Source: CAZNPL01 sp964574815 (GTDB taxonomy: Bacteria; Planctomycetota; Phycisphaerae; UBA1845). From it: a DNA stretch of 64,000 nt. Positions 42,111-50,707 of the stretch are shown piece after piece. Numbering within the stretch: the stretch's first letter is position 1; the number at the start of each line of letters is the position of its first letter. A program made the position numbers and the translations under genes. The notes under the pieces are model-generated. The model was not told the DNA's origin. It saw nothing but the letters and a program-made list of their open reading frames with translations, and ran no database searches. The DNA lies in the NCBI GenBank assembly GCA_964574815.1, contig CAZNPL010000005.1, forward strand, positions 171,438 through 235,437, given 5' to 3'.

Positions 42111-43265
42111 ATGTGCAGATTCGTTCGAAGTGCTCCCTTCGCACTGACGGCCATTGTGGTCTTCCCTGCACAGCCGGCAACCGGCCAGATGCAGCAATAT
42201 GAGTCGCGTTACTACAGAATTCACACCGACCTGACCGACGCACAGGCCATTCGTGAAATCGATCTTCGTCTAACCCACATGGCCGAAGCGTATCACGAGC
42301 TGACCCGACATTTCGCCGGGAAGATCTCGAAGCGTCTGCCGTTCTATCTGTTCCGCCGCCAGGAGGATTACATCGCGGCCGGTGGCATACCCAACAGCGC
42401 GGGCGTTTTCGCGGGCGATCGGTTGATGGCCGTCGCCGGAGACCAGGTTTCGGATCGAACCTGGAAAGTCATCCAGCACGAAGGGTTTCATCAGTTCGTC
42501 CGGCACGTAATCCGGGGCGACATCCCGGTCTGGGTCAACGAAGGGCTGGCCGAATACTTCGAAGAGGCCGTCTTTACCGGCGACCGTTTCATCACTGGCC
42601 TGATCCCGCAGCACCGGCTCGCGCGAGTTCAAGCCCGGATCGAGTCCAACTCGTTCCGCAGCATCCCGTCGTTGATTCTGATTGAACATGAGAGATGGAA
42701 CGCCGAGATGGCGACAGCCAATTATGACCAGGCATGGTCCATGGTTCATTTCCTGGCCCACGGCGACGACGGGAAGTACGAAGCGCCGTTCAATGCGTTT
42801 CTGCTGGACGTGGGCAGGCATCGGTTGAGGTGGAAAAAGGCGTGGGTCAAACATTTCGGGCCGCTGGACGGCTCGTTCGAGGCGGCCTGGAAACGCTACT
42901 GGACGGAACTGCCGGACAACCCGACGCAGGCGGTGTACGCCGAGGCAACGCTCGACACGCTCACCAACTTCCTGGCCCGAGCCGTCGCAGCGGGGCAGAC
43001 GTTCAAGAGCATCGAAGAGTTCTTCGACGCCGCCGAAACCGGGCGGCTCAAGTCCCACGCGAAGGATTGGCTCCCCCCCGGCCTCCTGGCGACGGCCTTG
43101 AGACGAGCCCAAGCGATCGGCACTTGGACGATCGAGCCAACCCCACACCGTCCGCCGAAGCTGATCTGCAAGCTCGAAGACGGCACGACGCTGATCGGCA
43201 CATTCAAAATGGGCCGGCGGCGCGCCGGCCAGACAACCGTCGAGATTCATCCACCTCCGCGGTAG
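42111..43265 (+). CDS. Secreted DUF1570-type metallopeptidase-like protein (384 aa)
   Basis: The ATG at 42111 is chosen because it gives a signal peptide (M-C-R-F-V-R-S-A then a hydrophobic core and Q-P-A-T-G). The frame extends upstream to 42015 without it. The zinc signature is H-E-G-F-H-Q-F with the third ligand in N-E-G-L-A-E-Y-F-E, about 25 residues on, which is the gluzincin pattern of DUF1570 and related planctomycete proteins. The C-terminal 130 residues are helical plus a small beta domain. Probably an exported or periplasmic peptidase; the target is unknown. Confidence 0.83.
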   Translation: MCRFVRSAPFALTAIVVFPAQPATGQMQQYESRYYRIHTDLTDAQAIREIDLRLTHMAEAYHELTRHFAGKISKRLPFYLFRRQEDYIAAGGIPNSAGVFAGDRLMAVAGDQVSDRTWKVIQHEGFHQFVRHVIRGDIPVWVNEGLAEYFEEAVFTGDRFITGLIPQHRLARVQARIESNSFRSIPSLILIEHERWNAEMATANYDQAWSMVHFLAHGDDGKYEAPFNAFLLDVGRHRLRWKKAWVKHFGPLDGSFEAAWKRYWTELPDNPTQAVYAEATLDTLTNFLARAVAAGQTFKSIEEFFDAAETGRLKSHAKDWLPPGLLATALRRAQAIGTWTIEPTPHRPPKLICKLEDGTTLIGTFKMGRRRAGQTTVEIHPPPR

Positions 43266-43315
43266 CCTCGCCTCACGATCGATGCTTCAGCCCCTATCAT
43301 ACAAACGCGGCATTT

Positions 43316-43333
43316 CGCGGCGCTCACGCCGCG
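43316..43333. terminator. GC-rich hairpin after the metallopeptidase gene
   Basis: CGCGGCG at 43316-43322 pairs perfectly with CGCCGCG at 43327-43333 around CTCA, about 50 bases after the stop codon. No T run follows, so it may be a rho-assisted terminator or only an RNA 3' end stabiliser. Confidence 0.4.
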
Positions 43334-43403
43334 TGAGTTCGTCTCGGGAGTGTGGTAGGCTTACAGCCTTGGAAGCGCAAGCCGTTGACTACCAGGTGAT
43401 GTT

Positions 43404-44462
43404 ATGAGCGAAACAGCGATCGTAGACCTTCGAAGCGACACCGTAACCAAGCCCACCCCCGAAATGCGGCGGGCGATTGCCGAGGCCGAGGTGGGCGACG
43501 ACGTGTTCGGGGACGACCCGACCGTCAACCGGCTCCAGGAGCGGGTGGCCGAGCTGATGGGCAAGGAGGCGGCCATCTACGTGCCCTCCGGGTCGATGGC
43601 CAACCAGGCCTCCATCCGCGCCCAGACCCAGCCCGGCGACGAAATCATCTGCCACGGTGACAGCCACATCTACCACTACGAGGGCGGAGCGCCGGCGGGG
43701 ATCTCCGGGTGCAGCCTGCGGTTCCTGACGGGTGAACGCGGCATCTTCGACGCCGAGCAGGTGCGGGCCGCAATCCGATCGGCCGACTCGCACTTTCCGC
43801 AGTCCCGGCTGGTGGTCGTCGAGAACACACACAACCGCGGCGGCGGATCGATCTGGCCCATGGAGAAAATCGAGGCCGTCCACGCCGTCGCCCGCGAGCA
43901 CGGGCTGTCGATGCACCTCGACGGGGCCCGCATCATGCACGCCTGCGTGGCCACCGGGCACAAGCCGGCCGACTACGCCAAGTACTTTGATACAGTGGCG
44001 ACCTGCTTCTCGAAGGGACTGGGCGCGCCCGTCGGGTCGGCCGTCGCGGGCAGCGCCGAGACGATCCGCCGCGTCCACCGCTTCCGCAAGATGTTTGGCG
44101 GCGGCATGCGCCAGGCGGGCATCATCGCGGCGGCGGCGCTGTACGCCCTGGACCACCACGTCGAGCGGCTGGCCGAGGACCACGCCAACGCCAAACGGCT
44201 GGGCGAGGCCATCGCGGAAATGAAAGGCCTGTCGATCGACGTCAGCACGGTCGAGACGAACATCGTCTACTTCGAGGTCACCGACGCGCTGGGAACGGCC
44301 AAGGAATTCTGCGACCGCCTCCACGCCGCCGGCGTCTGGCTGCTGCCGGTCGCCCCGCAGCGCATCCGGGCCGTCGCCCACCTGGACGTATCGAGTGACG
44401 AAATCGATCGGGCCATCAAGATCATGAACGACGTCGTCAAGGCCGCCGTGTCGTCGCCGTGA
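43404..44462 (+). CDS. ltaE: Low-specificity L-threonine aldolase (352 aa)
   Basis: A fold-type I PLP enzyme. D-L-R-S-D-T-V-T-K-P-T-P-E-M starts the domain. H-L-D-G-A-R-I is the PLP-ring Asp region, and the Schiff-base Lys lies in T-C-F-S-K-G-L-G-A-P-V-G-S. It cleaves L-threonine or L-allo-threonine to glycine and acetaldehyde. The length is normal for the family and no defects were seen. The gene stands alone, convergent with the secreted paralogue pair, with 73 bases between the stops. Confidence 0.95.
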   Translation: MSETAIVDLRSDTVTKPTPEMRRAIAEAEVGDDVFGDDPTVNRLQERVAELMGKEAAIYVPSGSMANQASIRAQTQPGDEIICHGDSHIYHYEGGAPAGISGCSLRFLTGERGIFDAEQVRAAIRSADSHFPQSRLVVVENTHNRGGGSIWPMEKIEAVHAVAREHGLSMHLDGARIMHACVATGHKPADYAKYFDTVATCFSKGLGAPVGSAVAGSAETIRRVHRFRKMFGGGMRQAGIIAAAALYALDHHVERLAEDHANAKRLGEAIAEMKGLSIDVSTVETNIVYFEVTDALGTAKEFCDRLHAAGVWLLPVAPQRIRAVAHLDVSSDEIDRAIKIMNDVVKAAVSSP

Positions 44463-44534
44463 TGTTGGAGCGGCAGGCATTTCCCGGCGAAGCTTCGCCC
44501 CTCGCCGCGGTCGGCCGGCTCGCTTCAAGGACAC

Positions 44535-46142
44535 TTAGAATGACGCGCCGAAACAACATTGGAAGCGCCGGAAGTCAGCAAGATCCACGTCCCCGTCCAC
44601 ATCGAGGTCGGCTTGGGCGCAAGAGGTACCAGAGTACAGTGGCGGGTCGCACGGAGGCGCCGGACACGGAGGGGTCGGACACGCGAACCATATAAGGTAG
44701 TCGTCCATGTCAACGGACCCGCCGGCGTCCAGGTCGCCCGGATAGAACGTCCCGCACTCGTCCGGCCGCGAGTTGCCGTCGGCATCGGCGCTTGTTTCGC
44801 AAGGCGCATTGCACAGGGCGGCGGAGCAGCTTACATCGCAGGCGTCCGACCTGCCGTTGGCGTTGCAATCCTCAGAATGAGGGCCGATCGTCGCACCGTA
44901 TACCAGCTCAACGCAACCGGGCCGAAACATACCGAGGGTGACCGTCGCGCTCGTCGGGGGCTGATCGGCATCGAATCGGAAGGTGTACAGCGTGCCCCAG
45001 CGGAGGGGATTCGTCTCCGTGCTCCAGATGACGGCGTCCGAAGCCACCCCCCACGCCCACGGCGCGTTGTCGATCGGGACCGCGTCTGGATCGACGGTGT
45101 TAACCGCCTCGTCGTGGTGCTCAACGAGGTGGAACCCCACGTTCGAGACCAAGGTTCCAGGCGCGATCGGAATTCGGAACGATCCTACCTGCCGGTCCAT
45201 ATCGACGTTCAGCAGGGCGTACTCGTAATGCCAGAGGCCCGCGCCGATTGAAGTGGCCTCGGCTGCCAGGATACAACGCCCATCAGGCGACGTAGTCTCA
45301 AGAACCGGCGTACGCTGCGCAACAACCGTGTGGTGCGCCTCGCTCCAGGCGCCGATCGCGAAGCCGATCTCGGGATGAACCCTGCTGTCGGTCATCTCAA
45401 TCATCCACAGTTCGGAGAATGCGTCGTAGCGGGGCACAACCGGCTTCCATGCTACGCTGTTCAACTGGTTTATGTCCGCCGGGCACAGGAAGAAGCTCTC
45501 CACGAAATACTCCGCGCCAGGATTCAGATCCGGGTTGAGATCGGCCTCATGAACCTGAAGACGATGTTCGATCGGGTCGTGATCGTGCAGACCCTTCTCC
45601 AGATGCGATCCCACGAAGGACCATTTTCTCAGCCATGGGTCGATCTCATAACGCGGTCCCGTGTGGACTCGAGCGCTATTCAGAGAAGAAGTCCGCGTAT
45701 GCGTACAGTTGACACCGAGCGTGCTGCAAGGTGTAAACGCGCACCAGCCGCCGCACCGGTTGTTACTCAACGCACAGAAGCCGTGCCTAGCCCACGACTG
45801 TCCGATCTGTTCAAACCGCCGCGCTCCGTCCACCGTCCTCAGGCGGTAGAGATTCATGATGATGAAGGGATGGTTCGGATCCGGTGCATGATGCCAGGGC
45901 ACCGGCACGTCGCCGATGTTCCAACAGGTCGTCGCCACGGCCAGACCAAGCACGTCGCCCAACGTTCCATAGTGGTGGAGGTCGTAAAGCTCGCAAAACG
46001 TCATGTCCGGACCGGATGTCGCTCCAGTCGTGGATTCCTGGTTGACATCGCAAGTCACCGGATCCTCAGCGCGGGCCGGCGCACCGGTCCCGATGGCGCA
46101 AAGGATCGCCAACGCATGGAAGTGCCCAAGTTTGAGTCTCAT
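44535..46142 (-). CDS. Secreted protein with C-terminal calcium/dockerin-like repeats, copy A (535 aa)
   Basis: Signal peptide M-R-L-K-L-G-H-F with a hydrophobic core ending A-R-A. The roughly 390-residue N-terminal body has no recognised family; it carries several Cys pairs and conserved patches (M-T-F-C-E-L-Y-D-L, Y-F-V-E-S-F-F-L-C-P, N-T-V-D-P-D-A-V-P-I-D-N). After residue 430 come calcium-loop motifs D-C-N-A-N-G-R-S-D and D-A-D-G-N-S-R-P-D, and a dockerin-type pair D-L-D-A-G-G-S-V-D-M-D-D-Y and D-L-D-V-D-G-D-V-D-L-A-D-F. Dockerin-like ends of this kind are very common in planctomycete secreted proteins. Tandem paralogue of copy B. Function unknown. Confidence 0.85.
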   Translation of the reverse strand: MRLKLGHFHALAILCAIGTGAPARAEDPVTCDVNQESTTGATSGPDMTFCELYDLHHYGTLGDVLGLAVATTCWNIGDVPVPWHHAPDPNHPFIIMNLYRLRTVDGARRFEQIGQSWARHGFCALSNNRCGGWCAFTPCSTLGVNCTHTRTSSLNSARVHTGPRYEIDPWLRKWSFVGSHLEKGLHDHDPIEHRLQVHEADLNPDLNPGAEYFVESFFLCPADINQLNSVAWKPVVPRYDAFSELWMIEMTDSRVHPEIGFAIGAWSEAHHTVVAQRTPVLETTSPDGRCILAAEATSIGAGLWHYEYALLNVDMDRQVGSFRIPIAPGTLVSNVGFHLVEHHDEAVNTVDPDAVPIDNAPWAWGVASDAVIWSTETNPLRWGTLYTFRFDADQPPTSATVTLGMFRPGCVELVYGATIGPHSEDCNANGRSDACDVSCSAALCNAPCETSADADGNSRPDECGTFYPGDLDAGGSVDMDDYLIWFACPTPPCPAPPCDPPLYSGTSCAQADLDVDGDVDLADFRRFQCCFGASF

Positions 46143-46190
46143 GGCGGGCGCTCCTAAGAAAGGTGCAAACTCCGTCCCGCTCCACTCCCG

Positions 46191-47798
46191 TCAATGAGTT
46201 GCAGCGAAAAGATTCTGAAAGTAACGGAAATCAACTAGGTCCACGTCCCCGTCCGCATCGAGGTCGGCGTAGCCGCAGCAGCTATCGGAGTAAAGTGCCG
46301 GGTCGCACGGCGGCGCCGTGCACGGAAGGGTCGGGCAGTCCAGCCACATGAGGTAGTCGTAGACGTCAACGTAACCGCTGGCGTCCAAATCGCCCGGACG
46401 AAACACCTCGCATTCATCCGGGCGAGCATTGCCGTTGCAGTCCGGGCTGATCCCGCAGGGCACGCCGCACATCGGCGCGGAGCAACGCACGTCGCAGGCG
46501 TCCGGCTTGCCGTTGTCGTTGCAGTCTACGAAATCAGGGGCGATCGTTGCGCCGAACACCGCCTCGACTCGGCCGGGCCGAAAAAGTCCGAGGGTCGCCG
46601 TTGCGCTGGTCGGTGCTCGATCCGCGTCGAAACGAAAGCTGTACAGCGTGCCCCAGCGAAGGGGATTCGTCTGGGTGCTCCAGACCACGGCGTCCGCGCT
46701 CACCTCCCACGCCCACGGAGAGTTGTCGATGGGAACCGCATCAGGATCAACGGTGTTGACTGGCTCGTCGTGGTGCCCGACGGCGTGAAACCCGACTTTG
46801 GAAACCACGGCACCGGACGACACCGGAATTCGCAGGGACCCGACCTGCCGATCCATATCCACGTTCAACAGGGCATACTCGTAGCGCCAGATGCCGTCCT
46901 GGATTTCAGTGGCCTCGGCGGCGAGAACGCAACGTCCGTCGGGCGACTTATACTCAATCACGGGCGTACGCTGCGCAACCACGCTGTGGTATGCCTCGCT
47001 CCAGGCGTCAATTGCAAAGCCGATCTCCGGATAAACCAGATTGTCGGTCATCTCGAACACCCACCGATCAGGGTCGGACTCGTCACGGTAAGGCCTGACC
47101 GGCTTCCAGGCCGCGCTGTTCATCTGATTGTTATCCTCCGGGCACACGAAGAAGCTTTCCACAAAGTACTGCGCCCCGGGATTCAGGTCCGGGTCAAGGT
47201 CGGCGTCGTGGACCTGGAGGCGATGTTCGATCGGGTCGTGATCATGCGGCCCCTGCACGAAATGCGACTCGCGCGCGTTCCATTCCCTCAGCCATGGGTC
47301 GACCTCGTAACGAGGTCCCAGGCCGTCCCTGGCCGCATTGAAGGCCGACGACGTGGTGTTGGTGCAGTTGACGTTGAGCGTATTACAGCCGGTGGGCTCG
47401 CACGTCCCGCCGCATTGGGTGTCGTCCAGGGCGCAAAATCCGTGCATCACCCACGACTGTCCGATCTGTTCAAACCGCTTGGCGCCGCCCACCGTACTCA
47501 GCCGGTAGAGATTCATGGCGTTGAACGGATGCTCCGGGTTCGGGGCGGCAAACCAGGGCGCCGGTCCGTCGCCGACGTTCCACGGGGTCGTGGCGACGGA
47601 TAGACCCACGACGTCGCCGAGACGCCCGAACTGCGCCAGGCCGTAGAGTTGGCAGAAGGTCAAGTCAGGGCCAACAACTGATGCACCTCCTAAATCGTCG
47701 TTGACGCCGCTTGCCTCCTTGTGTGCGTTTGCCGAGGTGATCGCGAGGGTCGCCAACAGAACCGACAGCAGATTCAGTCGCGCGCGTCGGAGTCTCAT
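46191..47798 (-). CDS. Secreted protein with C-terminal calcium/dockerin-like repeats, copy B (535 aa)
   Basis: The start at ATG 47798 gives a signal peptide (M-R-L-R-R-A-R-L then L-A-I-T-S-A-N-A) and a product of exactly 535 residues, the same length as copy A. A longer reading from 47873 is unlikely. The two proteins align end to end with conserved blocks in the same order, including the two calcium loops and the terminal D-L-D-A-S-G-Y-V-D-V-Y-D-Y and D-L-D-A-D-G-D-V-D-L-V-D-F pair. They are 48 bases apart on the same strand, so they arose by gene duplication and are probably cotranscribed. Confidence 0.85.
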   Translation of the reverse strand: MRLRRARLNLLSVLLATLAITSANAHKEASGVNDDLGGASVVGPDLTFCQLYGLAQFGRLGDVVGLSVATTPWNVGDGPAPWFAAPNPEHPFNAMNLYRLSTVGGAKRFEQIGQSWVMHGFCALDDTQCGGTCEPTGCNTLNVNCTNTTSSAFNAARDGLGPRYEVDPWLREWNARESHFVQGPHDHDPIEHRLQVHDADLDPDLNPGAQYFVESFFVCPEDNNQMNSAAWKPVRPYRDESDPDRWVFEMTDNLVYPEIGFAIDAWSEAYHSVVAQRTPVIEYKSPDGRCVLAAEATEIQDGIWRYEYALLNVDMDRQVGSLRIPVSSGAVVSKVGFHAVGHHDEPVNTVDPDAVPIDNSPWAWEVSADAVVWSTQTNPLRWGTLYSFRFDADRAPTSATATLGLFRPGRVEAVFGATIAPDFVDCNDNGKPDACDVRCSAPMCGVPCGISPDCNGNARPDECEVFRPGDLDASGYVDVYDYLMWLDCPTLPCTAPPCDPALYSDSCCGYADLDADGDVDLVDFRYFQNLFAATH

Positions 47799-48067
47799 GA
47801 TCACTACTCCGAAAGAAAGGACATAACTCCAAGCCGTCCCATCAGAGCCGGGAGCACAAGCGACCGGACACAAGCTGGCGGATGAGAGCCGGGATCGCGA
47901 CGTGCCGGGTGAACTGACACGAACCGCCAGATACTCGCCCCGGTCAGTAGCAGCCTTGGAAGTGTACCCGGAACGGGGCCTCCGTTCAAGGGCGGTGCAT
48001 CGCCGCCAGCCGGGCGCCAGACAACTCGGCGCCCGGCTAAGCGGCGGATCAGAGGATCAACGGGAAA

Positions 48068-49477
48068 TCACGGGAAGATGCCGCGCTCCTTGTACACGGT
48101 TTCGAGGCGTTTCAGAGCCAAGATGTAAGCCGCGGTGCGCCGGTCGGTTTTGAATTCGACGGCCGTGTTGCGAACACGGGCGTAGGCGCTGCTCATCTTC
48201 TTGCGAAGTTTACAGTCGACCTCTTCGAGGTCCCAGAACTCGCTCCGCTTGTTCTGCAGCCACTCGAAGTAGCTCACCACGACGCCGCCCGCGTTGCAGA
48301 GGATGTCCGGAATCAGCTCGATCCCGCGTTCCTCGAGTACAGCATCGCCGCCGGGATCTGTCGGGCCGTTCGCACCCTCGGCCACGAGCCGAACCTTGAG
48401 CCACTGCGCCGTCTCAGCCGTAATCTGATTCTCCAGGGCGGCCGGAATGAAAAAGTCCGCCGGCGTGCTCAGGAACTCGATGTGATCGCACGGCTTGGCG
48501 CGCGGATACTTGAACACGCCGCCGTGGCCCTTGGCGTACTCGATCAGGTGGTCGGGATCGATGCCGTCCGGATTGCGTGCGCCCCCGGTGACATCCTCGA
48601 CCGCCACCAGCCGGGCGCCGAAGTCCACGAGCAGCTTGGCGGCCCAGTAGCCGACGTTACCGAATCCCTGCACGATGAACCGGTGGCCCTTCAACGACAG
48701 GCCATGGTCGTCGAACCACTCCTGAATCGAAAACACAACGCCCTGCCCCGTCGCCTTGTCACGCCCCAGACTTCCGCCGGCCGCCACCGGTTTGCCGGTG
48801 ACCACATGGATATTCCGCTGGCGTTCGTGCGGCGGCACGGTGGAAAGATACATATCCAGGATCCACGCCATGATCTGGGCGTTCGTGTTCACGTCGGGCG
48901 CCGGAATGTCGTAGTCGGGCCCGATGTTGTGACCGAGGGCGAAAGCGAACCGCCGGGTGATCCGCTCCAGCTCGTCGAACGTGTACCGCGTCGGGTCGAT
49001 GTGCAGACCGCCCTTTGCTCCGCCGAAGGGAATGCCGACGATCGCGGACTTCCACGTCATCCACGACGCGAGGGCGCGGACTTCGTCAAGATCCACCTTC
49101 GGGTGATACCGCAACCCCCCCTTGAACGGACCGAGGGCGTCGTTGTGCTGCACCCGGTACCCGGTGAACATCTCGATCCGTCCACTGTTCATGCGCACCG
49201 GAAACCGCACGACGATCTCGTTTTCGGGCGTCGCCAGAATCTTGCGCACGTCCGGGTCCAGGCGCATCAGATCGGCCGCCTTGTTGAACTGGGCGACAAC
49301 ATTTTGATAAAGCCCCGGCTTCGCCTGTACGTCCGCGGGCGCGGAAGACTCGCGTCTCTCGTTCTCGGCCGCGTTCGAAGAAGGCCCAACCGATGCTTGC
49401 AGCATGCGGGAGCCGCGTTTTTGCGAACCATGGTCCCTCAGGTCGCTGGTTTGTCGAGATGAAAATCGCGATGCCAT
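48068..49477 (-). CDS. gdhA: Glu/Leu/Phe/Val-type glutamate dehydrogenase (469 aa)
   Basis: Start at ATG 49477 after AAGGAG. The Glu dehydrogenase dimerisation and catalytic domain contains G-P-F-K-G-G-L-R-Y-H-P, with the substrate lysine, and G-I-P-F-G-G-A-K-G-G, with the catalytic lysine. The NAD(P)-binding half has V-Q-G-F-G-N-V-G-Y-W-A-A and ends A-A-Y-I-L-A-L-K-R-L. It interconverts glutamate with 2-oxoglutarate and ammonia. The first about 45 residues are a non-conserved Ser/Ala-rich extension. It lies 90 bases downstream of a four-cysteine protein gene and, with it, behind a sigma-54-type promoter. Confidence 0.95.
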   Translation of the reverse strand: MASRFSSRQTSDLRDHGSQKRGSRMLQASVGPSSNAAENERRESSAPADVQAKPGLYQNVVAQFNKAADLMRLDPDVRKILATPENEIVVRFPVRMNSGRIEMFTGYRVQHNDALGPFKGGLRYHPKVDLDEVRALASWMTWKSAIVGIPFGGAKGGLHIDPTRYTFDELERITRRFAFALGHNIGPDYDIPAPDVNTNAQIMAWILDMYLSTVPPHERQRNIHVVTGKPVAAGGSLGRDKATGQGVVFSIQEWFDDHGLSLKGHRFIVQGFGNVGYWAAKLLVDFGARLVAVEDVTGGARNPDGIDPDHLIEYAKGHGGVFKYPRAKPCDHIEFLSTPADFFIPAALENQITAETAQWLKVRLVAEGANGPTDPGGDAVLEERGIELIPDILCNAGGVVVSYFEWLQNKRSEFWDLEEVDCKLRKKMSSAYARVRNTAVEFKTDRRTAAYILALKRLETVYKERGIFP

Positions 49478-49567
49478 GAGAACAGCTCCTTCGCCGGAGG
49501 TCTGCACGCCTGATCCCAGGCGCCGCCACGGGCCTGCGAATCCCAAACCGGCAGCGCCCGCAGCCAA

Positions 49568-49981
49568 TCACTCATACTCCTCACAGTGCCATACCCCGCC
49601 CGCCGGCTTGGGGAACGTACATGTGGCCCGCTTCACACAAAGCCGGCAAAGGCCTTTGAGCTGTGAAGCTCCCACGTCACCCGCTCCCGACTCCAGCGCC
49701 ACCTTTTCGGCCGGCGCCGGCTTTGTGGCCACGGCCGTGGCCGGCCGCTGAACCTCACCCTCAAACTCGTCGCAGAATAATACCGGACGATCCTTGGGCT
49801 TGGAAAACGTGCACGTCTCGGCGTGCACACATTGGGCACACAGCCCCCGAGACTTTACGGGCCTCGATCCATACCGCGTTCTGCGAGTGGAGAACTCCTG
49901 TTCCTCGCCCAAGCCCGCGATGACGACTCGCTCTACACCCGATCCAGGCGCCTGTTCCTGTCTGTCCTTCATCTCGTGCAT
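49568..49981 (-). CDS. Two-module four-cysteine protein, copy 2 (137 aa)
   Basis: Two modules of the form C-x2-C-x5-C-x(11-12)-C are visible: G-L-C-A-Q-C-V-H-A-E-T-C-T-F followed by L-F-C-D-E-F, and G-L-C-R-L-C-V-K-R-A-T-C-T-F followed by W-H-C-E-E-Y. Four cysteines in this spacing suggest a small zinc or iron site per module. A 40-residue Ala/Pro/Lys linker joins the modules and a polar N-terminal extension precedes them. It shares all features with copy 1 at 50390-50689. No known family was recognised. It is the first gene after the -24/-12 promoter and directly precedes gdhA. Confidence 0.72.
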   Translation of the reverse strand: MHEMKDRQEQAPGSGVERVVIAGLGEEQEFSTRRTRYGSRPVKSRGLCAQCVHAETCTFSKPKDRPVLFCDEFEGEVQRPATAVATKPAPAEKVALESGAGDVGASQLKGLCRLCVKRATCTFPKPAGGVWHCEEYE

Positions 49982-50054
49982 GGCGCACCTCCAGGGTTGG
50001 GTCTACATTTTCGTCAGTGTCCGTGCGCCACTCGGCGCTTCCAGGAGGCATAAG

Positions 50055-50070
50055 AGCAAAGAGTGTGCCG
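50055..50070 (-). promoter_or_regulatory. Sigma-54 (RpoN) -24/-12 promoter for the four-cysteine protein and gdhA
   Basis: On the minus strand: CGGCAC, five bases, TTGCT. The known consensus is TGGCAC-N5-TTGCW. The invariant GG at -24 and GC at -12 are both present with exact spacing; only the first base differs. Transcription would start near 50044, about 60 bases before the four-cysteine gene. Confidence 0.7.
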
Positions 50071-50194
50071 CAAATCCTGAAGTTTCTGCGGGCCGCGCCC
50101 GCTGCACCGTCGACAACGTAACATGCCCATTAACAGGAAGTTAGCAGCGGTCGACACTCCCGGACGTCGAGCGCGAACACACGAGCACGACGTT

Positions 50195-50236
50195 TTGCAA
50201 ACGGGGAGTTTTGTACCGGTGAGGAGAAATTACCCG
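50195..50236 (-). promoter_or_regulatory. Candidate activator site (UAS), element A
   Basis: Two direct half-units of about 18 bases (plus strand CGGGGAGTTTTGTACCGG, then TGAGGAGAAATTACCCG) lie about 125-165 bases upstream of the -24/-12 promoter, the usual distance for NtrC-type enhancers. About 33 of 42 positions match element B at 57391-57433. Confidence 0.5.
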
Positions 50237-50247
50237 TCGATAGCATT

Positions 50248-50279
50248 CTTCAGTTGAAACGTACTTCAGTTGAAACGTA
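50248..50279. repeat. Perfect 16-bp tandem duplication
   Basis: CTTCAGTTGAAACGTA occurs twice head to tail at 50248-50263 and 50264-50279, beside element A. It could be a duplicated protein-binding site or replication slippage. Confidence 0.8.
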
Positions 50280-50389
50280 ATAGGACGGGGGACCTGCGCT
50301 GGAGCAGAATAAACCGCAGCAGTAATATCCGGGTACCGTGACCGGACTTTCTGCCAGCAGCCGTTGACGCCTGGCCCCCATCTCCAGGT

Positions 50390-50689
50390 TCAGACAAACT
50401 CGTCGCAATGCCAGACCCCGCCTTCCGGCTTTGGATACGTGCACGTCTCGCGATGCTCGCACGTGCGGCAGAGGCCTTTGTACTGCGAGGGCTTCTCAGT
50501 CGCCACAGGCTCGGGCGGCCGCGGCCTGGGGGCCAGCAACTTCGCTATTGCGGCGGCTTCCATCCTGTACTGCCACCACCAGTCGTGCTCTTCGCAGAAA
50601 AGAGTCGGACGACCATTATGGTGTGGGAAGGTGCAGTCTGCGCGGCCCTCACACGTCGAACACAGACCGCGATATTCCTTTCTTTTCAT
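50390..50689 (-). CDS. Two-module four-cysteine protein, copy 1 (99 aa)
   Basis: Starts 18 bases after the GltB-like stop codon, so it is the last gene of that operon. Module 1 is G-L-C-S-T-C-E-G-R-A-D-C-T-F with L-F-C-E-E-H; module 2 is G-L-C-R-T-C-E-H-R-E-T-C-T-Y with W-H-C-D-E-F, giving C-x2-C-x5-C-x(11-12)-C twice. A Trp/Ala-rich helix and a Pro-rich linker lie between. Related to copy 2, which begins about 410 bases further on. It may be a small electron carrier or metal-binding partner of the flavoenzymes encoded upstream; this is inference from linkage only. Confidence 0.75.
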   Translation of the reverse strand: MKRKEYRGLCSTCEGRADCTFPHHNGRPTLFCEEHDWWWQYRMEAAAIAKLLAPRPRPPEPVATEKPSQYKGLCRTCEHRETCTYPKPEGGVWHCDEFV

Positions 50690-50707
50690 CGTACAATCTC
50701 CTATGTC

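Larger units (their letters stand above)
49982..50389. other. Regulatory intergenic region between two units of the redox cluster
   Basis: 408 bases without a gene. Contents, in the direction of the minus-strand genes: a perfect 16-base tandem repeat (50248-50279), a 42-base bipartite element resembling the one upstream of the nuoE-like gene (50195-50236), and a sigma-54-type promoter (50055-50070). Confidence 0.7.

Noticed and set aside
44486..44499. Perfect 14-base palindrome GGCGAAGCTTCGCC between the convergent threonine aldolase and copy A genes
   Set aside because: Short, without a T run; cannot be called a terminator or operator on its own.
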